Part shown: positions 18,452 through 28,764 of the stretch, one piece after another | How the letters are laid out: each line of letters opens with the position of its first letter | Position numbering within the stretch: the first letter of the stretch is position 1 | NCBI GenBank assembly: GCA_946411385.1 | Contig: CAMKDV010000002.1 | Span: forward strand, 179,183 to 243,182 | Direction: 5' to 3' | From: an uncultured Bacteroidales bacterium | Lineage (GTDB): Bacteria; Bacteroidota; Bacteroidia; Bacteroidales; Paludibacteraceae | Length of the DNA: 64,000 nucleotides | Notes under the pieces: generated by a model | What the model saw: only the letters and a program-made list of their open reading frames with translations | Told to the model about the DNA's origin: nothing | Databases searched by the model: none | Program-made: the position numbers and the translations under genes

Positions 18452-19251
18452 AAAAATTCAGAGACATAGCTTCCGCTCGTCGGACATGGGCATGGCCGTA
18501 TGTGCTGTTCCTGGTGCTGTTTGTAGTGCTGCCCTTGCTGCTGATCATTTACTATGCGTTCAGCACACCGGGCGGTGACTTTACCATACAGAACTTTGTG
18601 AAGTTCTTCCATACCTCGGAGGCGGTCAACACGCTTATCTACTCGATGGCGATAGCCTTTATCACCACGCTGATATGTCTGCTGCTTGGCTATCCCGCAG
18701 CCTATATCATGGCGATGGCTGACTTCAAGACGCCCCAAGTGATGGCGCTGTTGTTCATTCTGCCGATGTGGATCAACTTCCTGTTGCGTACCATCGCTAC
18801 GGTGGAACTGTTCAATATGTTCGGTCTGCCGCTGGGCGAGGGAGCACTGCTATTCGGCATGTGCTACGACTACCTGCCCTTCATGATCTATCCTATCTAC
18901 AACACCTTGCAGAAGATGGATCACTCGCTCATCGAGGCTGCCCAGGACTTGGGCGCCAACAAGGCGAACGTATTTACCAAAGTGGTGCTGCCGCTCAGCG
19001 TGCCGGGCATATACTCGGGCATCGTCATGGTGTTCATGCCTACCGTCTCCACCTTTGCCATCGCAGAGTTGTTGACGCACAACAAGATTACTTTGTTCGG
19101 TTCGCTTATCCAGCGCTCGTTCGGCGAAGGTGGCATAGCCATGTGGAATTACGGTGCAGCCTTGTCGCTGATCATGCTGGTGATCATTGCCGCTACATCG
19201 TTCTTTGACCAGGAGCGCGACCACGACGCACAGAAAGGAGGTCTGCTATGA
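18448..19251 (+). CDS. potB: Spermidine/putrescine ABC transporter permease
   Basis: The 267-residue inner-membrane protein has six predicted helices, the first in [18 protein letters not shown]. The EAA-type motif that contacts the ATPase is [20 protein letters not shown] near residue 170. The start at 18448 is set by its four-base ATGA overlap with the potA stop. The stop in turn overlaps the potC start by four bases, so translation is coupled. Confidence 0.9.
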   Translation: MKKFRDIASARRTWAWPYVLFLVLFVVLPLLLIIYYAFSTPGGDFTIQNFVKFFHTSEAVNTLIYSMAIAFITTLICLLLGYPAAYIMAMADFKTPQVMALLFILPMWINFLLRTIATVELFNMFGLPLGEGALLFGMCYDYLPFMIYPIYNTLQKMDHSLIEAAQDLGANKANVFTKVVLPLSVPGIYSGIVMVFMPTVSTFAIAELLTHNKITLFGSLIQRSFGEGGIAMWNYGAALSLIMLVIIAATSFFDQERDHDAQKGGLL

Positions 19252-20129
19252 TAGAGCAAAAACTGAGTTCTGCACAAGAGGAGGCACGTCGCCGCCGTCA
19301 CGCCCTCATCGCCAAACGCATAGGCGGGCAGGCATACCTATGGCTGCTGCTGATAGTGCTGTATGCGCCTATCGTGCTCATCTTTATCTTCTCGTTCACC
19401 CAGAGCAAGGTGTTCGGCAACTGGACAGGCTTTACTTTCCAGCTCTACGGCAACCTGTTCACCGGTTACGATTCGACAACCCATGTGCGCGTCGATCCTA
19501 ACCTGTACCGCGCTATCTTCTATACGGTGGCTATTGCCATCGGCGCAGCTACTATTGCCACCTTGCTGGGCACGCTGGCAGCTATCGGATTGTACAATAT
19601 GCGCTCCAAAGCCCGTAAGACCGTCACATTCCTCAATTCTATCCCGATGATCAATCCGGATATATTGACGGGTATATCGCTGTTCCTATTGTTCGTGTTC
19701 CTCGGTATCAGCCGCGGGTATGTCACAGTGCTGATAGCCCATGTGGTGTTCTGCACACCCTATGTGGTACTGAGTGTCATGCCTCGTCTCACGCAAATGA
19801 ACCCGAATACCTACGAGGCGGCATTGGACTTGGGCGCTACTCCCGCGCAAGCCTTGCGCAAAGTATTGCTGCCCGAGCTGCGTCCGGGTATGGTCAGCGG
19901 ATTTATCCTGGCTCTTACATTGAGTATTGACGATTTCGGCGTGACCTTCTTTACCAAAGGCTCCAACGGACTGGAGACGCTCTCCACGTTCATTTACGCC
20001 GATGCACGAAAAGGTGGTTTGACGCCGGAACTAAGACCGCTGTTCTCGCTCATCTTCCTCACCATACTCGTGCTGCTCATCATCATGAATATTCGTACTA
20101 ACAAACAAATAAACAACCAAAAAAAATAA
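19248..20129 (+). CDS. potC: Spermidine/putrescine ABC transporter permease
   Basis: The 293-residue permease has six predicted membrane helices, beginning at AYLWLLLIVLYAPIVLIF. Its EAA-type motif is EAALDLGATPAQALRKVLLP near residue 190. An N-terminal basic, helical extension of about 25 residues is present. It overlaps potB by four bases (ATGA) and precedes potD by five bases. With PotB it should form the membrane channel. Confidence 0.9.
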   Translation: MIEQKLSSAQEEARRRRHALIAKRIGGQAYLWLLLIVLYAPIVLIFIFSFTQSKVFGNWTGFTFQLYGNLFTGYDSTTHVRVDPNLYRAIFYTVAIAIGAATIATLLGTLAAIGLYNMRSKARKTVTFLNSIPMINPDILTGISLFLLFVFLGISRGYVTVLIAHVVFCTPYVVLSVMPRLTQMNPNTYEAALDLGATPAQALRKVLLPELRPGMVSGFILALTLSIDDFGVTFFTKGSNGLETLSTFIYADARKGGLTPELRPLFSLIFLTILVLLIIMNIRTNKQINNQKK

Positions 20130-20134
20130 AAGAA

Positions 20135-21472
20135 ATGAACAAACAACTGAAAAACCTGATCATTCTTGTCATGGCAGCCTTGATGGCCTGCCCTGTGTTC
20201 ACCCAGGCCGCTGACCGCGCACACACGCTGAAAGTGTATAACTGGGCTGATTACATCGACATGGATAATGTCCTTAACAAATTCCCCGAATGGTACAAAG
20301 AGCAGACCGGCGAGGATGTTGATATCATTTATCAGACGTTCGATATCAACGAATCGATGCTCACCGAGATCGAGATCGGTCATGAGGATTACGACGTGGT
20401 TTGCCCCTCGGAGTACATCATTGAGCGAATGCTTCGCCGCGGATTGCTGCAACCCATACAAAAGAACTTCGGCTCGCTGCCCGACTACACCAAGCTGGTG
20501 GCCCCGTTCGCTACGCGGATGTTCCAGCAGATGGTCACCGAAGAGGAGCAAGACGACATGCTCGCTTCCGACTATACCGTCGGTTACATGTGGGGCACGA
20601 CAGGCTTCCTGTATAACCCTGCTTTCGTCGATGAGGCGGACATCCGTTCGCTGGGCGGATTGCTCAACCCGAAATTCAAAGACAAGATCTTCATGAAAGA
20701 TGCTTTCCGCGATGTATATTCGGTAGTGGTGCTGTACGTGTATCGTGACGAGATTGCCCGTGGTGAAGTGACTCGCGAAGATCTGGTGGCCAACATCACC
20801 GACGAGCGCATCGAGCGCGTGGAGAACTTCCTCCGTGAGGCCAAGAGTAATATTGCCGGCTGGGAAGTGGATTTCGGCAAGGAAGAGATGGCCAAAGGCA
20901 AATCATGGCTTAACCTGAGCTGGTCGGGCGATGCACAATGGGCTATCGACGAGGCTGCTGAGGTAGGAGTGACGCTCAAATATATCGTGCCGGAAGAAGG
21001 CTCGAACGTGTGGTTCGACGGATGGTGCATCCCCAAGTATGCCCAGAACGTGAAAGCTGCTTCGTACTTCATCAACTACTTGTGTATGCCCCAGAACGCC
21101 ATCCTCAACATGGAGGAGATCGGCTACGTGAGCGTCATCGCTTCGCCGGAGATCCTTGAGTGGGCTGACGATGCAGAGAATATTGAGCAGACTGCCGACC
21201 TTAGCTACTTCTTTGGTCCGGAGGCCACGGCTATCCATGCCAATCAGGTGCTCTATCCCGACAAGAGCGTGATTGACCGCTGCGCGCTGATGCACGATTG
21301 CGATACGAAGACCGGTGCCATGCTTGATATGTGGAACCGCGTGAAAGGTGACAACCTCAGCGGTGGATTGATGTATGTAGTGGCAGGTGTGATTGCCGTA
21401 CTCATCGCCTTCTTTGTACTCCTGTCGGTAAGCAAACGCCGCCAGAAAAACCTGCGCAGCCGCAGAAGATAA
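20135..21472 (+). CDS. potD: Spermidine/putrescine-binding protein with C-terminal membrane anchor
   Basis: The 445-residue protein has a signal peptide ending in TQAA and a periplasmic binding fold starting at LKVYNWADYID, the usual PotD start; CPSEYIIERM, GTTGFLYNP and SNVWFDGWCIPK are recognisable family blocks. Unusually, residues about 408-432 form a hydrophobic helix (LMYVVAGVIAVLIAFFVLL) followed by a strongly basic end. The binding domain is therefore probably tethered to the inner membrane instead of free. The last codons overlap a 24-bp tandem repeat. Confidence 0.88.
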   Translation: MNKQLKNLIILVMAALMACPVFTQAADRAHTLKVYNWADYIDMDNVLNKFPEWYKEQTGEDVDIIYQTFDINESMLTEIEIGHEDYDVVCPSEYIIERMLRRGLLQPIQKNFGSLPDYTKLVAPFATRMFQQMVTEEEQDDMLASDYTVGYMWGTTGFLYNPAFVDEADIRSLGGLLNPKFKDKIFMKDAFRDVYSVVVLYVYRDEIARGEVTREDLVANITDERIERVENFLREAKSNIAGWEVDFGKEEMAKGKSWLNLSWSGDAQWAIDEAAEVGVTLKYIVPEEGSNVWFDGWCIPKYAQNVKAASYFINYLCMPQNAILNMEEIGYVSVIASPEILEWADDAENIEQTADLSYFFGPEATAIHANQVLYPDKSVIDRCALMHDCDTKTGAMLDMWNRVKGDNLSGGLMYVVAGVIAVLIAFFVLLSVSKRRQKNLRSRRR

Positions 21473-21537
21473 CATCTGCGCAGTAGCAGAAGATCACATC
21501 TGCGCAGTAGCAGAAGATCACACCTGCGCAGTAGCAG
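21451..21537. repeat. 24-bp tandem repeat across the potD stop
   Basis: Three full 24-bp copies (21466-21537; core CTGCGCAGTAGCAG) follow a partial copy at 21451-21465 that encodes the basic end of PotD. The array covers the stop and most of the gap to the next gene, which starts at 21557. Confidence 0.9.
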
Positions 21538-21556
21538 AAAATAAAGAATAAACACT

Positions 21557-24484
21557 ATGATAAAAAAGCATTTGATTGTAACCGTTGTGTTGCTGTGCTC
21601 GCTCACTTTGTCCGCCAACGAGATGGAGGACGCCTACAGGGGAGTGAGAGAACAATATGAGCAGCGCGACAAGAATGCAGCCAAAGCCCTACAGGACTAT
21701 CTGGCACGCTATCCGTATACAACCTATGCGGATGAGGTGAAGATGATGCTGGGCGTGGTGCAGGTGGAGCAGAAAAAGTACAAGCAGGCGCTAAAGAACT
21801 TCGAGGAAGTCAAGCTTACACGCCTGGGACGTGACCAGCAACCTGAGTACACGTTCTATCGTGCGTACGCCTACCTGATGATGGGTGAGCAGCAGAAAAG
21901 CCTCACGCTCTTCAACAGCCTACGTCAGAAAGAGACACCTTATACCTTGGCTGCACGCTACTATTATGCCTTTGCCTTGTATCAGTTAGGGCAATACGAA
22001 AAGGCGCTGCCCGAGTTTCTGGCTATTGAGCATACACAGCAGTACAGCGATATAGTACCGTACTACGTGATCCAGATATATTATTCGCAAGGCAACATCG
22101 AAGAGGTGGAGCAACGTGCCACTTCTATCATGGAGGCTAATCCCGGCAACCCGAACAATGGCGAGATAGAGCGCATACTGGGTGAGATGCAGTACCAGCG
22201 CGGTGCTTATGCACGCGCCATACCGCATCTGGAAGCCTACGAGAAGAGTTTCCGTGAGCAGAAAAAGGAACTGGTGCGCAACGATGTGTACCTGTTGGGT
22301 ATGGCCTATTTCCATACGCAGCAGTACTCGAAGGCCATCCAGTACCTCAAGGCCGTCAAGCCGATGAACGACACCATCTCGGAGTCGGCTGCCCTGCATC
22401 TGGGACATGCCTATACCGCTCAGCGCAATGTAGAGCAAGCCAAACTGCGTTACGGCGAGGCAGTGCGTTACGGCTTCACGCCAAAGCTGACGGAGGAAGC
22501 GCTGTACAACTATGCGCTATGCACCTATCAGAGCTCGTCAGCCCTGGGGGAGAGCGTCACAGCCTTCACCGAGTTCCTTAAGCGCTATCCCAAATCGTCG
22601 CACACAACGACTATCCGTTCGCTGCTCTCCGACGCTTTCTTGCGCTCAAAGAACTATCAGGCTGCGTACGAAGCCTTGCAGGCCATCGACATCACCGACC
22701 CGAAGATGGAGCAGACCAAACAATACCTGCGCTATCAGCTCGGTGCTGCAGCTTTCCAGCAAGGCAACCTGCCCAAAGCGCAGCAGTTCCTCAATGAGAT
22801 ACTGCAGCAACCCAAAGCCTACGATGCCCAGAATGCCGAGGCGGCTTATCTGCTGGCAGAGTGTGCTTACCGTACGCGCCAGTACAAACGTGCTGAAGAG
22901 TACGTGAAACAAGCCGAGCAGTATGCCTCGTGGAAGAAGTCGCCCAACCGGCTGCAAGCCATCTACCTGAAGGGGTATGCCCTGTTCCAACAAGCGCAAT
23001 ATGTGCAGGCAGCAGAGGCGTTGCAGTCGTTCGTCAGTCAGGCTGATACGTCGCTTCCGACCTATGCCGACGCCTTGAACCGTATAGGCGACTGCCAATT
23101 CAATGCCCGTAAGTTCAACGACGCTATACGCACCTATCAGAAGGTGATCGATCTTCGCTCGACAGGCGCAGACTACGCTACGTTCCAGGCAGGTTACGCC
23201 TACGGCTTGAAACACGAGTACGTCAACAAGGCAGAGAAGATGCTCAGCCTTGTGACCACCTATCCGCAGTCGGACTACGCCGATGATGCCCTCTACGAGA
23301 TGGCTCGTGCGTATATCGAGAATAATCAGGAGGAGTCCGCCATCATGGCGTACGACCGCTTGCTCAACAACTATCCGCACTCCAACATGGCACGCAAGGC
23401 ATCGCTTGAGCAGGGAATGATCTACCGCAACCTCAAGCAGTACAACGATGCTATCCGTTGCTTTAAGCGCACCATCAATGATTACCCGTCCACCGAAGAG
23501 GCGTATGCCGCACTCGACGGATTGGAGCAGGTGTATGTAGCTACGAACAACATCGGCGAGTACCTGGCTTATACCAAGAAGCTCGGCAAGTCGCAGATGC
23601 GCGTCACCACGGCTGAGGACTCGCTTACCTATGTTACAGCCGAACTGCAGTACATGCTCGGCAACTACCGCGAGGCAGCAGCCGGATTGGCCACCTATAT
23701 TGCCCGCTATTGCAACGGCGGCCGTTACTGCACCAACGCGCGCTACTATGCAGCCGACAGCTATTATCGCCTTGGGCAGATGCAAGATGCACTCACCGAG
23801 TATACCGCGCTGACCAAGATGCAAGGTAATGCCTATATGGAAGAGGCTTGTCTGCGTGCCGCAGGTATAACCTTCGATAACAAAGACTACGAAAATGCCC
23901 TCACGCATTTCCGCCACTTACAGGATGTTGCATCCAACGAGTCCAACCGCTGTGTGGCAGAGTTGGGCGTGTTGCGTTGCTCGGCTAATCTTGGTGACCA
24001 ACAGAGTGTAGTGCATATTGCTACGGAGATCCTATCCTCAAGCAATATCCCCGACGACATGCGTCAGGAAGCCCTCTATTGCCGCGCCAAAGCGTATCTG
24101 AGCCAAGGTAACAACGGTTTGGCAGTGGTCGACCTTACGCCGCTGGCGAAAGAGACCGTCACCGCTATTGGCGCGGAGAGCAAGTATCTGCTGGCACAAG
24201 CCTACCTGAACATGGGCGCACTGGATGATGCCGAACAGGAAGTGATGGCGTTCGCGCAAATGAACACCCAGCACCCCTACTGGTTGGCCAAAGCTATGTT
24301 GCTGCTGGCAGATATCAGTCTGCAACGCGAAGATACCTATCAGGCTCAACAGTACCTGCTGGCCCTGCAAGCCAACTATCATGGCAACGATGACATCCAG
24401 ATCACCATTGCCCAGAAACTGGCAGCACTGGCAGTAGAAGAGGAGCAGAGCGAAGATGTGACTACCGAACCAACTGAAGAGTAA
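21557..24484 (+). CDS. Large exported TPR protein
   Basis: The 975-residue protein has a signal peptide (MIKKHLIVTVVLLCSLTLSANE) and then tetratricopeptide repeats along nearly the whole length (for example YKQALKNFEEV, DAIRTYQKVIDL, DAIRCFKRTINDYPST). Such arrays form solenoid scaffolds for protein contacts. The C-terminus is acidic (EEEQSEDVTTEPTEE). It is followed after five bases by an outer-membrane barrel gene; this pairing suggests that the TPR protein works with that barrel on the periplasmic side. The specific job is unknown. Confidence 0.82.
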   Translation: MIKKHLIVTVVLLCSLTLSANEMEDAYRGVREQYEQRDKNAAKALQDYLARYPYTTYADEVKMMLGVVQVEQKKYKQALKNFEEVKLTRLGRDQQPEYTFYRAYAYLMMGEQQKSLTLFNSLRQKETPYTLAARYYYAFALYQLGQYEKALPEFLAIEHTQQYSDIVPYYVIQIYYSQGNIEEVEQRATSIMEANPGNPNNGEIERILGEMQYQRGAYARAIPHLEAYEKSFREQKKELVRNDVYLLGMAYFHTQQYSKAIQYLKAVKPMNDTISESAALHLGHAYTAQRNVEQAKLRYGEAVRYGFTPKLTEEALYNYALCTYQSSSALGESVTAFTEFLKRYPKSSHTTTIRSLLSDAFLRSKNYQAAYEALQAIDITDPKMEQTKQYLRYQLGAAAFQQGNLPKAQQFLNEILQQPKAYDAQNAEAAYLLAECAYRTRQYKRAEEYVKQAEQYASWKKSPNRLQAIYLKGYALFQQAQYVQAAEALQSFVSQADTSLPTYADALNRIGDCQFNARKFNDAIRTYQKVIDLRSTGADYATFQAGYAYGLKHEYVNKAEKMLSLVTTYPQSDYADDALYEMARAYIENNQEESAIMAYDRLLNNYPHSNMARKASLEQGMIYRNLKQYNDAIRCFKRTINDYPSTEEAYAALDGLEQVYVATNNIGEYLAYTKKLGKSQMRVTTAEDSLTYVTAELQYMLGNYREAAAGLATYIARYCNGGRYCTNARYYAADSYYRLGQMQDALTEYTALTKMQGNAYMEEACLRAAGITFDNKDYENALTHFRHLQDVASNESNRCVAELGVLRCSANLGDQQSVVHIATEILSSSNIPDDMRQEALYCRAKAYLSQGNNGLAVVDLTPLAKETVTAIGAESKYLLAQAYLNMGALDDAEQEVMAFAQMNTQHPYWLAKAMLLLADISLQREDTYQAQQYLLALQANYHGNDDIQITIAQKLAALAVEEEQSEDVTTEPTEE

Positions 24485-24489
24485 GACGT

Positions 24490-26325
24490 ATGAAGAGAAG
24501 TCATTATATACATATCATGGCATTGGCAGCCTTGCTGCTGATGCCTATGGCGATGAAAGCACAGGATACCACGCTGAACCGTAACGTGACTGTAGAGCGC
24601 GATTTTCAGCCAATTATCCATAGTGCGGGTATAGTTAGCGTCAAACCTACTATCGTGCAACAAGAGATGGCTCCGGTGGAGGTAACCTATTCATCGTTTT
24701 CGCAGTCGCTCTCGCCGGCATTCAATATCAATCCGCTCGGTTGTTCGCTCACGACATGGAACACTCCCAAACCGTTGCACGGCTATGTGCGCGGTGGTCT
24801 GGGACATACCAATACGGCGTTTGATTTCGGCTATCGCCTGGAGGACAAGAAAGCGAAGATAGCTTTCGACGCTTTCGCCCACCATCGTGCCGCATGGGGA
24901 AGATACACCGTGGAGCAGTCTACCTTCGGATTCAATATCGACAAATCGTTCTCCTCGGCTGCACTCTATTTCGGAGCTGATGCCGAGAACAGGTACTATA
25001 CCTTCAGCGGACGCTATGTGGACTCCATCGGAGCCATCCATGTGGCGAAGCCTTCAGGCTTGCAGCCCGAGGACAAGATATCGCTCTGGGCAGTCAATAC
25101 GCGTATTGGCCTGCATTCTACCGGTCGCGGGGCTGTCAACTATCGATTGCAGACAGGCTACTCGGCATTCCTTTTCCGCAAGGCCGTGTTGGAGCACCAG
25201 ATACGTACCATCGCCTCGTTCGAATGGAACGGCAAGCCTCATCGCGTAGGTGTGAATGCCAGTGCCGTCAACCTGTTTATGCAAGTGAAAGACGGTTCTG
25301 TGCCCGCTTCGATGTACAATCCGCGTCACGCCATCCGCATTGAGCCGTACTATGCGTACGATGCCAAGCGTTTTCATGTGCATATAGGTGCCAACCTCGA
25401 TCTGAACATCGGTCGCGGACAAATGCTGTCTACGATGAACAACGTAGCGTTTGCTCCCTCGCCCAATGTCAGTCTGGAGTACGATATTACGCAGAACTGG
25501 CTGGCTATCTATGCCAAGGCACAAGGTTCGCTGGGCGAAGGCTCGCTGCAAGAACATGCTTATACCTACCCGTACCGTACGCACGAGAGCGGTGTGGTAT
25601 CCAATCATGTGCCCTCCTACATCCCTGTACAGGCACAGCTCGGATTGAAACTTCGTCCGCAAGCCAACCTGCTCATCGACGTGCATGCGCGCTACGAAAT
25701 GAAAAAGAACCAGTTCTCCACGGCTAACCCGTATTACTGGGAGATTCGCCAGTCGCGTGACGCAATGAGCAACAGCGATCTGCTGTTCGGCGATTATGTC
25801 TATTGCGATTTGCAGCGCTGGAAGATAGGTGCGGATATATCCTACCACTATCAGGATATCATTGCCATCTTTATTGGCGGAGGTTACTACACCGGCTCGA
25901 TGGATAATATCGAAGCACCGACAGCCTCGCAAAACAATGCTACGGAGTTGGCTTCTTTCGAGGCGGCTGTAAAGAACGCTGACGGCTCGTACAAGATGCT
26001 TGATCGTCCGCGTTGGGATTTGACGGTGAATATTGATGCCCGCATCGACCGCCACTGGTCGCTCTACTCGCATAACTACTTCGCCGGCAAACGCCTTGCG
26101 CTGATGTGGGATGAGAAGTCGACCGGTGCAGGTGTCAACCGTGAGTATTCCTTGCGAACGCTTATCCCCACCATCGAACTGAACCTCGGCTGTATGTATG
26201 AGTACAACAAGTGGCTGTCAGTCTATCTGGAACTGAACAATATCATCCACCGCCATAATGTGTACTATTACGGCTTTACCAATCCGGGCGTGAATTTCTT
26301 GCTCGGAGCGTCGTATAAGTTCTAA
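24490..26325 (+). CDS. Outer-membrane beta-barrel protein (TonB-receptor-like)
   Basis: The 611 residues start with a signal peptide ending at about residue 24 (MAMKAQD). After NVTVERDFQPIIHSAG the rest is alternating short amphipathic strands rich in Tyr and Gly, typical of an outer-membrane barrel; it ends in a final strand with aromatic last residue (LLGASYKF). No complete plug domain is visible, so it is smaller than a true TonB-dependent receptor. It is encoded with the TPR protein upstream. Confidence 0.75.
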   Translation: MKRSHYIHIMALAALLLMPMAMKAQDTTLNRNVTVERDFQPIIHSAGIVSVKPTIVQQEMAPVEVTYSSFSQSLSPAFNINPLGCSLTTWNTPKPLHGYVRGGLGHTNTAFDFGYRLEDKKAKIAFDAFAHHRAAWGRYTVEQSTFGFNIDKSFSSAALYFGADAENRYYTFSGRYVDSIGAIHVAKPSGLQPEDKISLWAVNTRIGLHSTGRGAVNYRLQTGYSAFLFRKAVLEHQIRTIASFEWNGKPHRVGVNASAVNLFMQVKDGSVPASMYNPRHAIRIEPYYAYDAKRFHVHIGANLDLNIGRGQMLSTMNNVAFAPSPNVSLEYDITQNWLAIYAKAQGSLGEGSLQEHAYTYPYRTHESGVVSNHVPSYIPVQAQLGLKLRPQANLLIDVHARYEMKKNQFSTANPYYWEIRQSRDAMSNSDLLFGDYVYCDLQRWKIGADISYHYQDIIAIFIGGGYYTGSMDNIEAPTASQNNATELASFEAAVKNADGSYKMLDRPRWDLTVNIDARIDRHWSLYSHNYFAGKRLALMWDEKSTGAGVNREYSLRTLIPTIELNLGCMYEYNKWLSVYLELNNIIHRHNVYYYGFTNPGVNFLLGASYKF

Positions 26326-26351
26326 TACAGTCAGACGGAAAAGGCTACATG

Positions 26352-28058
26352 TCAGTGGGCTATAGATGACTGCCACGACATGATCTGTTTCTCCTCGCAG
26401 AAAGCGTCCAACAGCGCTCTTTTGCGGGGAGAAATGTTTGGCGCATACACGTAGGTCTTGCCCTTGTACGCAAAGAAAGCGTAGCGGCCAAACGGATACT
26501 TGTCGGTCGTATAACCGTGGCGGTAGTAGATAGTGCGGCCTTGCACGGCTATATGCTGCTCGTGTACGCGTACGCGTACATCATCTATATGCAGATAGCA
26601 GAAGATGCCCATCAGAGCAGCCATCGCGCCTATCCATGCAAGGTGTTTGCGACGAATGGACATGTACAAGCAGGCTATGGCAGCCACCAGACAAACCGTC
26701 ATCCATGGCGTGACGGGTAATGGTAGCGTAGCAAAAGGCAAGTGCTCTACCCATTGCACATATCTGCAAACTTCGTCAGCGAAGTATTGCAATCCCAAGG
26801 CAAGCCATACGCCAATAGGCGTGCCGGCAAGCACAAGGACGGCGGCGCCACAACCTACCAATACAAAAGCTGCCGGCAGTACAAGGAGATTAGTCAGCAG
26901 AAACGCTGTGGGGAATTGTGAGAAATAGTATAGCGTCACAGGCAGCGTGCCGATAGTTGCGGCTACGGAAACGGTAATCAGGTCGCGAACAAACAGCAGA
27001 GCCTTGTTATGCCGGGCAGGGAATAAGCCTGCAAGATAGGAATTGAACAGCAGTATGCCCGCTACGGCTGTGAATGACAATTGAAAACTCACACTGAAAA
27101 GCGCCAACGGGTCTGCCCACAGGCATATACATGCTGCGGCAGCCAGAGTATTCCCTGTAAGCGCCTTGCGCCGACATGCCCAACCTATCTGAACGATGGT
27201 AAGCATCACTACAGCCCGCATAACGGATGGTGACAGGCCTGTCAGGAAAGCGTACACCCACATCAGCAATACGATTATGAGGCTGAGCAGCCAGCGTTTC
27301 ACGCGCTCTTCGTACAGCGGTCGGCGCATGCCAAAGCAGGTGAGTAGAGCGATAAGTATGCCATAGATAAAACCTGTATGCAGACCGCTTACTGCCAACA
27401 CATGAGCCGCACCGGCGGCAGCAAATGATGTGCGCAATTCGCTATCCAGACCATCTTTTTCTCCCAACGTGAGCGCGCTGACCAGTGCCAACGGTCTGCC
27501 GTGCATTCCTGCCATAGCATAACGCTCAGCCAGCCGGTGTTGCAGCCGGCAGGCATACGCCTTGAGCGAACGGACGGGAGCATGACCGACAAGCTGCCAA
27601 TGCCCGGTATATACGTATCCCGAACCTACCTTGTGCTGCAGGCGCAGATAATTGCCGTAATCGAAATCTTCCTCAAACAGGGGCTGAGGACGAGTGAGGC
27701 GGGTGCGTGCGAGTAGTATATCCCCGACGCGCAATTCTGGCATCACACTATCCGTTCGCAGATAAAGAACAGCTTCCTGATGAAGCGTTCTCACGCTGTC
27801 GCCGCGATACATACTCAGCAGCCGCACGTCTAATTGTACACTATTGGAGCGTGCTACAGGCGGCTCCGGTACCTGCACACGGAAGACGGCAAGTGAATCC
27901 AGGTAATCGGCTTCGGTATCGGCTAAAGGATGGAAAGGAAAATGCGTGTAGTACGCACAAAGAATGATGGCTGCCGTGAAAACAAATATGCCCACAAACG
28001 GGTACGCTCTGCAGAAACCTGCCAATCCATTCCGCCGTTTGTTGGTCAGAGGGCGCAT
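26352..28058 (-). CDS. ComEC/Rec2 family membrane protein, short form
   Basis: The 568-residue protein has an N-terminal DUF4131-like membrane/OB region and a Competence domain. The conserved block GEKDGLDSELRTSFAAAGAAHVLAVSGLH (residue 195-225) contains the family's LAVSGLH motif. About ten membrane helices follow. The C-terminal metallo-beta-lactamase domain of the Bacillus protein is absent, as is common in Bacteroidota. The predicted role is DNA translocation across the inner membrane, though the short form is less certain. It follows rpe by nine bases. Confidence 0.85.
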   Translation of the reverse strand: MRPLTNKRRNGLAGFCRAYPFVGIFVFTAAIILCAYYTHFPFHPLADTEADYLDSLAVFRVQVPEPPVARSNSVQLDVRLLSMYRGDSVRTLHQEAVLYLRTDSVMPELRVGDILLARTRLTRPQPLFEEDFDYGNYLRLQHKVGSGYVYTGHWQLVGHAPVRSLKAYACRLQHRLAERYAMAGMHGRPLALVSALTLGEKDGLDSELRTSFAAAGAAHVLAVSGLHTGFIYGILIALLTCFGMRRPLYEERVKRWLLSLIIVLLMWVYAFLTGLSPSVMRAVVMLTIVQIGWACRRKALTGNTLAAAACICLWADPLALFSVSFQLSFTAVAGILLFNSYLAGLFPARHNKALLFVRDLITVSVAATIGTLPVTLYYFSQFPTAFLLTNLLVLPAAFVLVGCGAAVLVLAGTPIGVWLALGLQYFADEVCRYVQWVEHLPFATLPLPVTPWMTVCLVAAIACLYMSIRRKHLAWIGAMAALMGIFCYLHIDDVRVRVHEQHIAVQGRTIYYRHGYTTDKYPFGRYAFFAYKGKTYVYAPNISPRKRALLDAFCEEKQIMSWQSSIAH

Positions 28059-28067
28059 GGCGACGTT

Positions 28068-28712
28068 TTATGCTTTCATTGCACGGATGATGGCTTCGGG
28101 GTCAGGTTTGCCGAACACAGCCGAACCTGCTACCAGCACATCCGCTCCGGCGGCAAACAGTTCGTGGGCATTATCGGCATTCACGCCGCCGTCAATCTCG
28201 ATGAGGGTGCTTAGTCCGCGGCGATCGATCTCCTGACGGATGAAGCGGATCTTGTCCATCGTCTCGGGGATGAATTTTTGTCCGCCAAAACCAGCAAAGA
28301 CGGACATAAGCAGCACCATATCCACCTTATCCAGATAGGGCACAAGGCGCTTGACGTCGATATCGGGATTGATGGTAAGGCAGGTGCGCACACCTTTGGC
28401 TTTGATGAGGTCAAGAATGGGCAGCGGATCGTCCACAGCCTCCAAATGAAAACCTACGCTCCATGCGCCTGCATCGCAGAAACGCTCTACATACTTCTCC
28501 GGATGAACAATCATCAGATGCACATCCAGCGGCTTGGTGCAAATCTGCCGCATCGGTTCCATGAGCGGAAAACCGAAAGAGATGTTAGGTACGAATACGC
28601 CGTCCATCACGTCCACATGCAGCCAGTCGGCATCCGAGCGGTTGATCATCTCAAGGTCTTTACCAAGGTTGGCAAAGTTGGCAGAAAGAACGGAGGGAGC
28701 AATAAGTTTCAT
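28068..28712 (-). CDS. rpe: Ribulose-phosphate 3-epimerase
   Basis: The 214-residue TIM-barrel enzyme interconverts ribulose 5-phosphate and xylulose 5-phosphate. It starts MKLIAPSVLSANFANLGKD, has HVDVMDGVFVPN near residue 32 (metal His and catalytic Asp), DVHLMI near 65, MSVFAGFGGQKF near 137 and EIDGGVN near 170 (second catalytic Asp). All motifs and the length are typical. It lies within the pgk operon. Confidence 0.96.
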   Translation of the reverse strand: MKLIAPSVLSANFANLGKDLEMINRSDADWLHVDVMDGVFVPNISFGFPLMEPMRQICTKPLDVHLMIVHPEKYVERFCDAGAWSVGFHLEAVDDPLPILDLIKAKGVRTCLTINPDIDVKRLVPYLDKVDMVLLMSVFAGFGGQKFIPETMDKIRFIRQEIDRRGLSTLIEIDGGVNADNAHELFAAGADVLVAGSAVFGKPDPEAIIRAMKA

Positions 28713-28764
28713 GGAAGGTGAAAAGTGAAAATTGAAAGGTGAAAAACGGCAAATGGCAAACCGC
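28713..28764. repeat. Low-complexity purine repeats upstream of rpe
   Basis: GGTGAAAA and TGAAAATTGAAAGG-like units, then ATGGCAAA/CGGCAAA, fill the spacer between the phosphoesterase stop and the rpe start. Confidence 0.55.

Noticed and set aside
21451..21537. Possible CRISPR array at the 24-bp repeats
   Set aside because: Only three copies, no spacers, and the first overlaps a coding end.
22646..23917. Long minus-strand open frame (423 codons) opposite the large TPR gene
   Set aside because: Product has no recognisable domain while the plus strand encodes clear TPRs.
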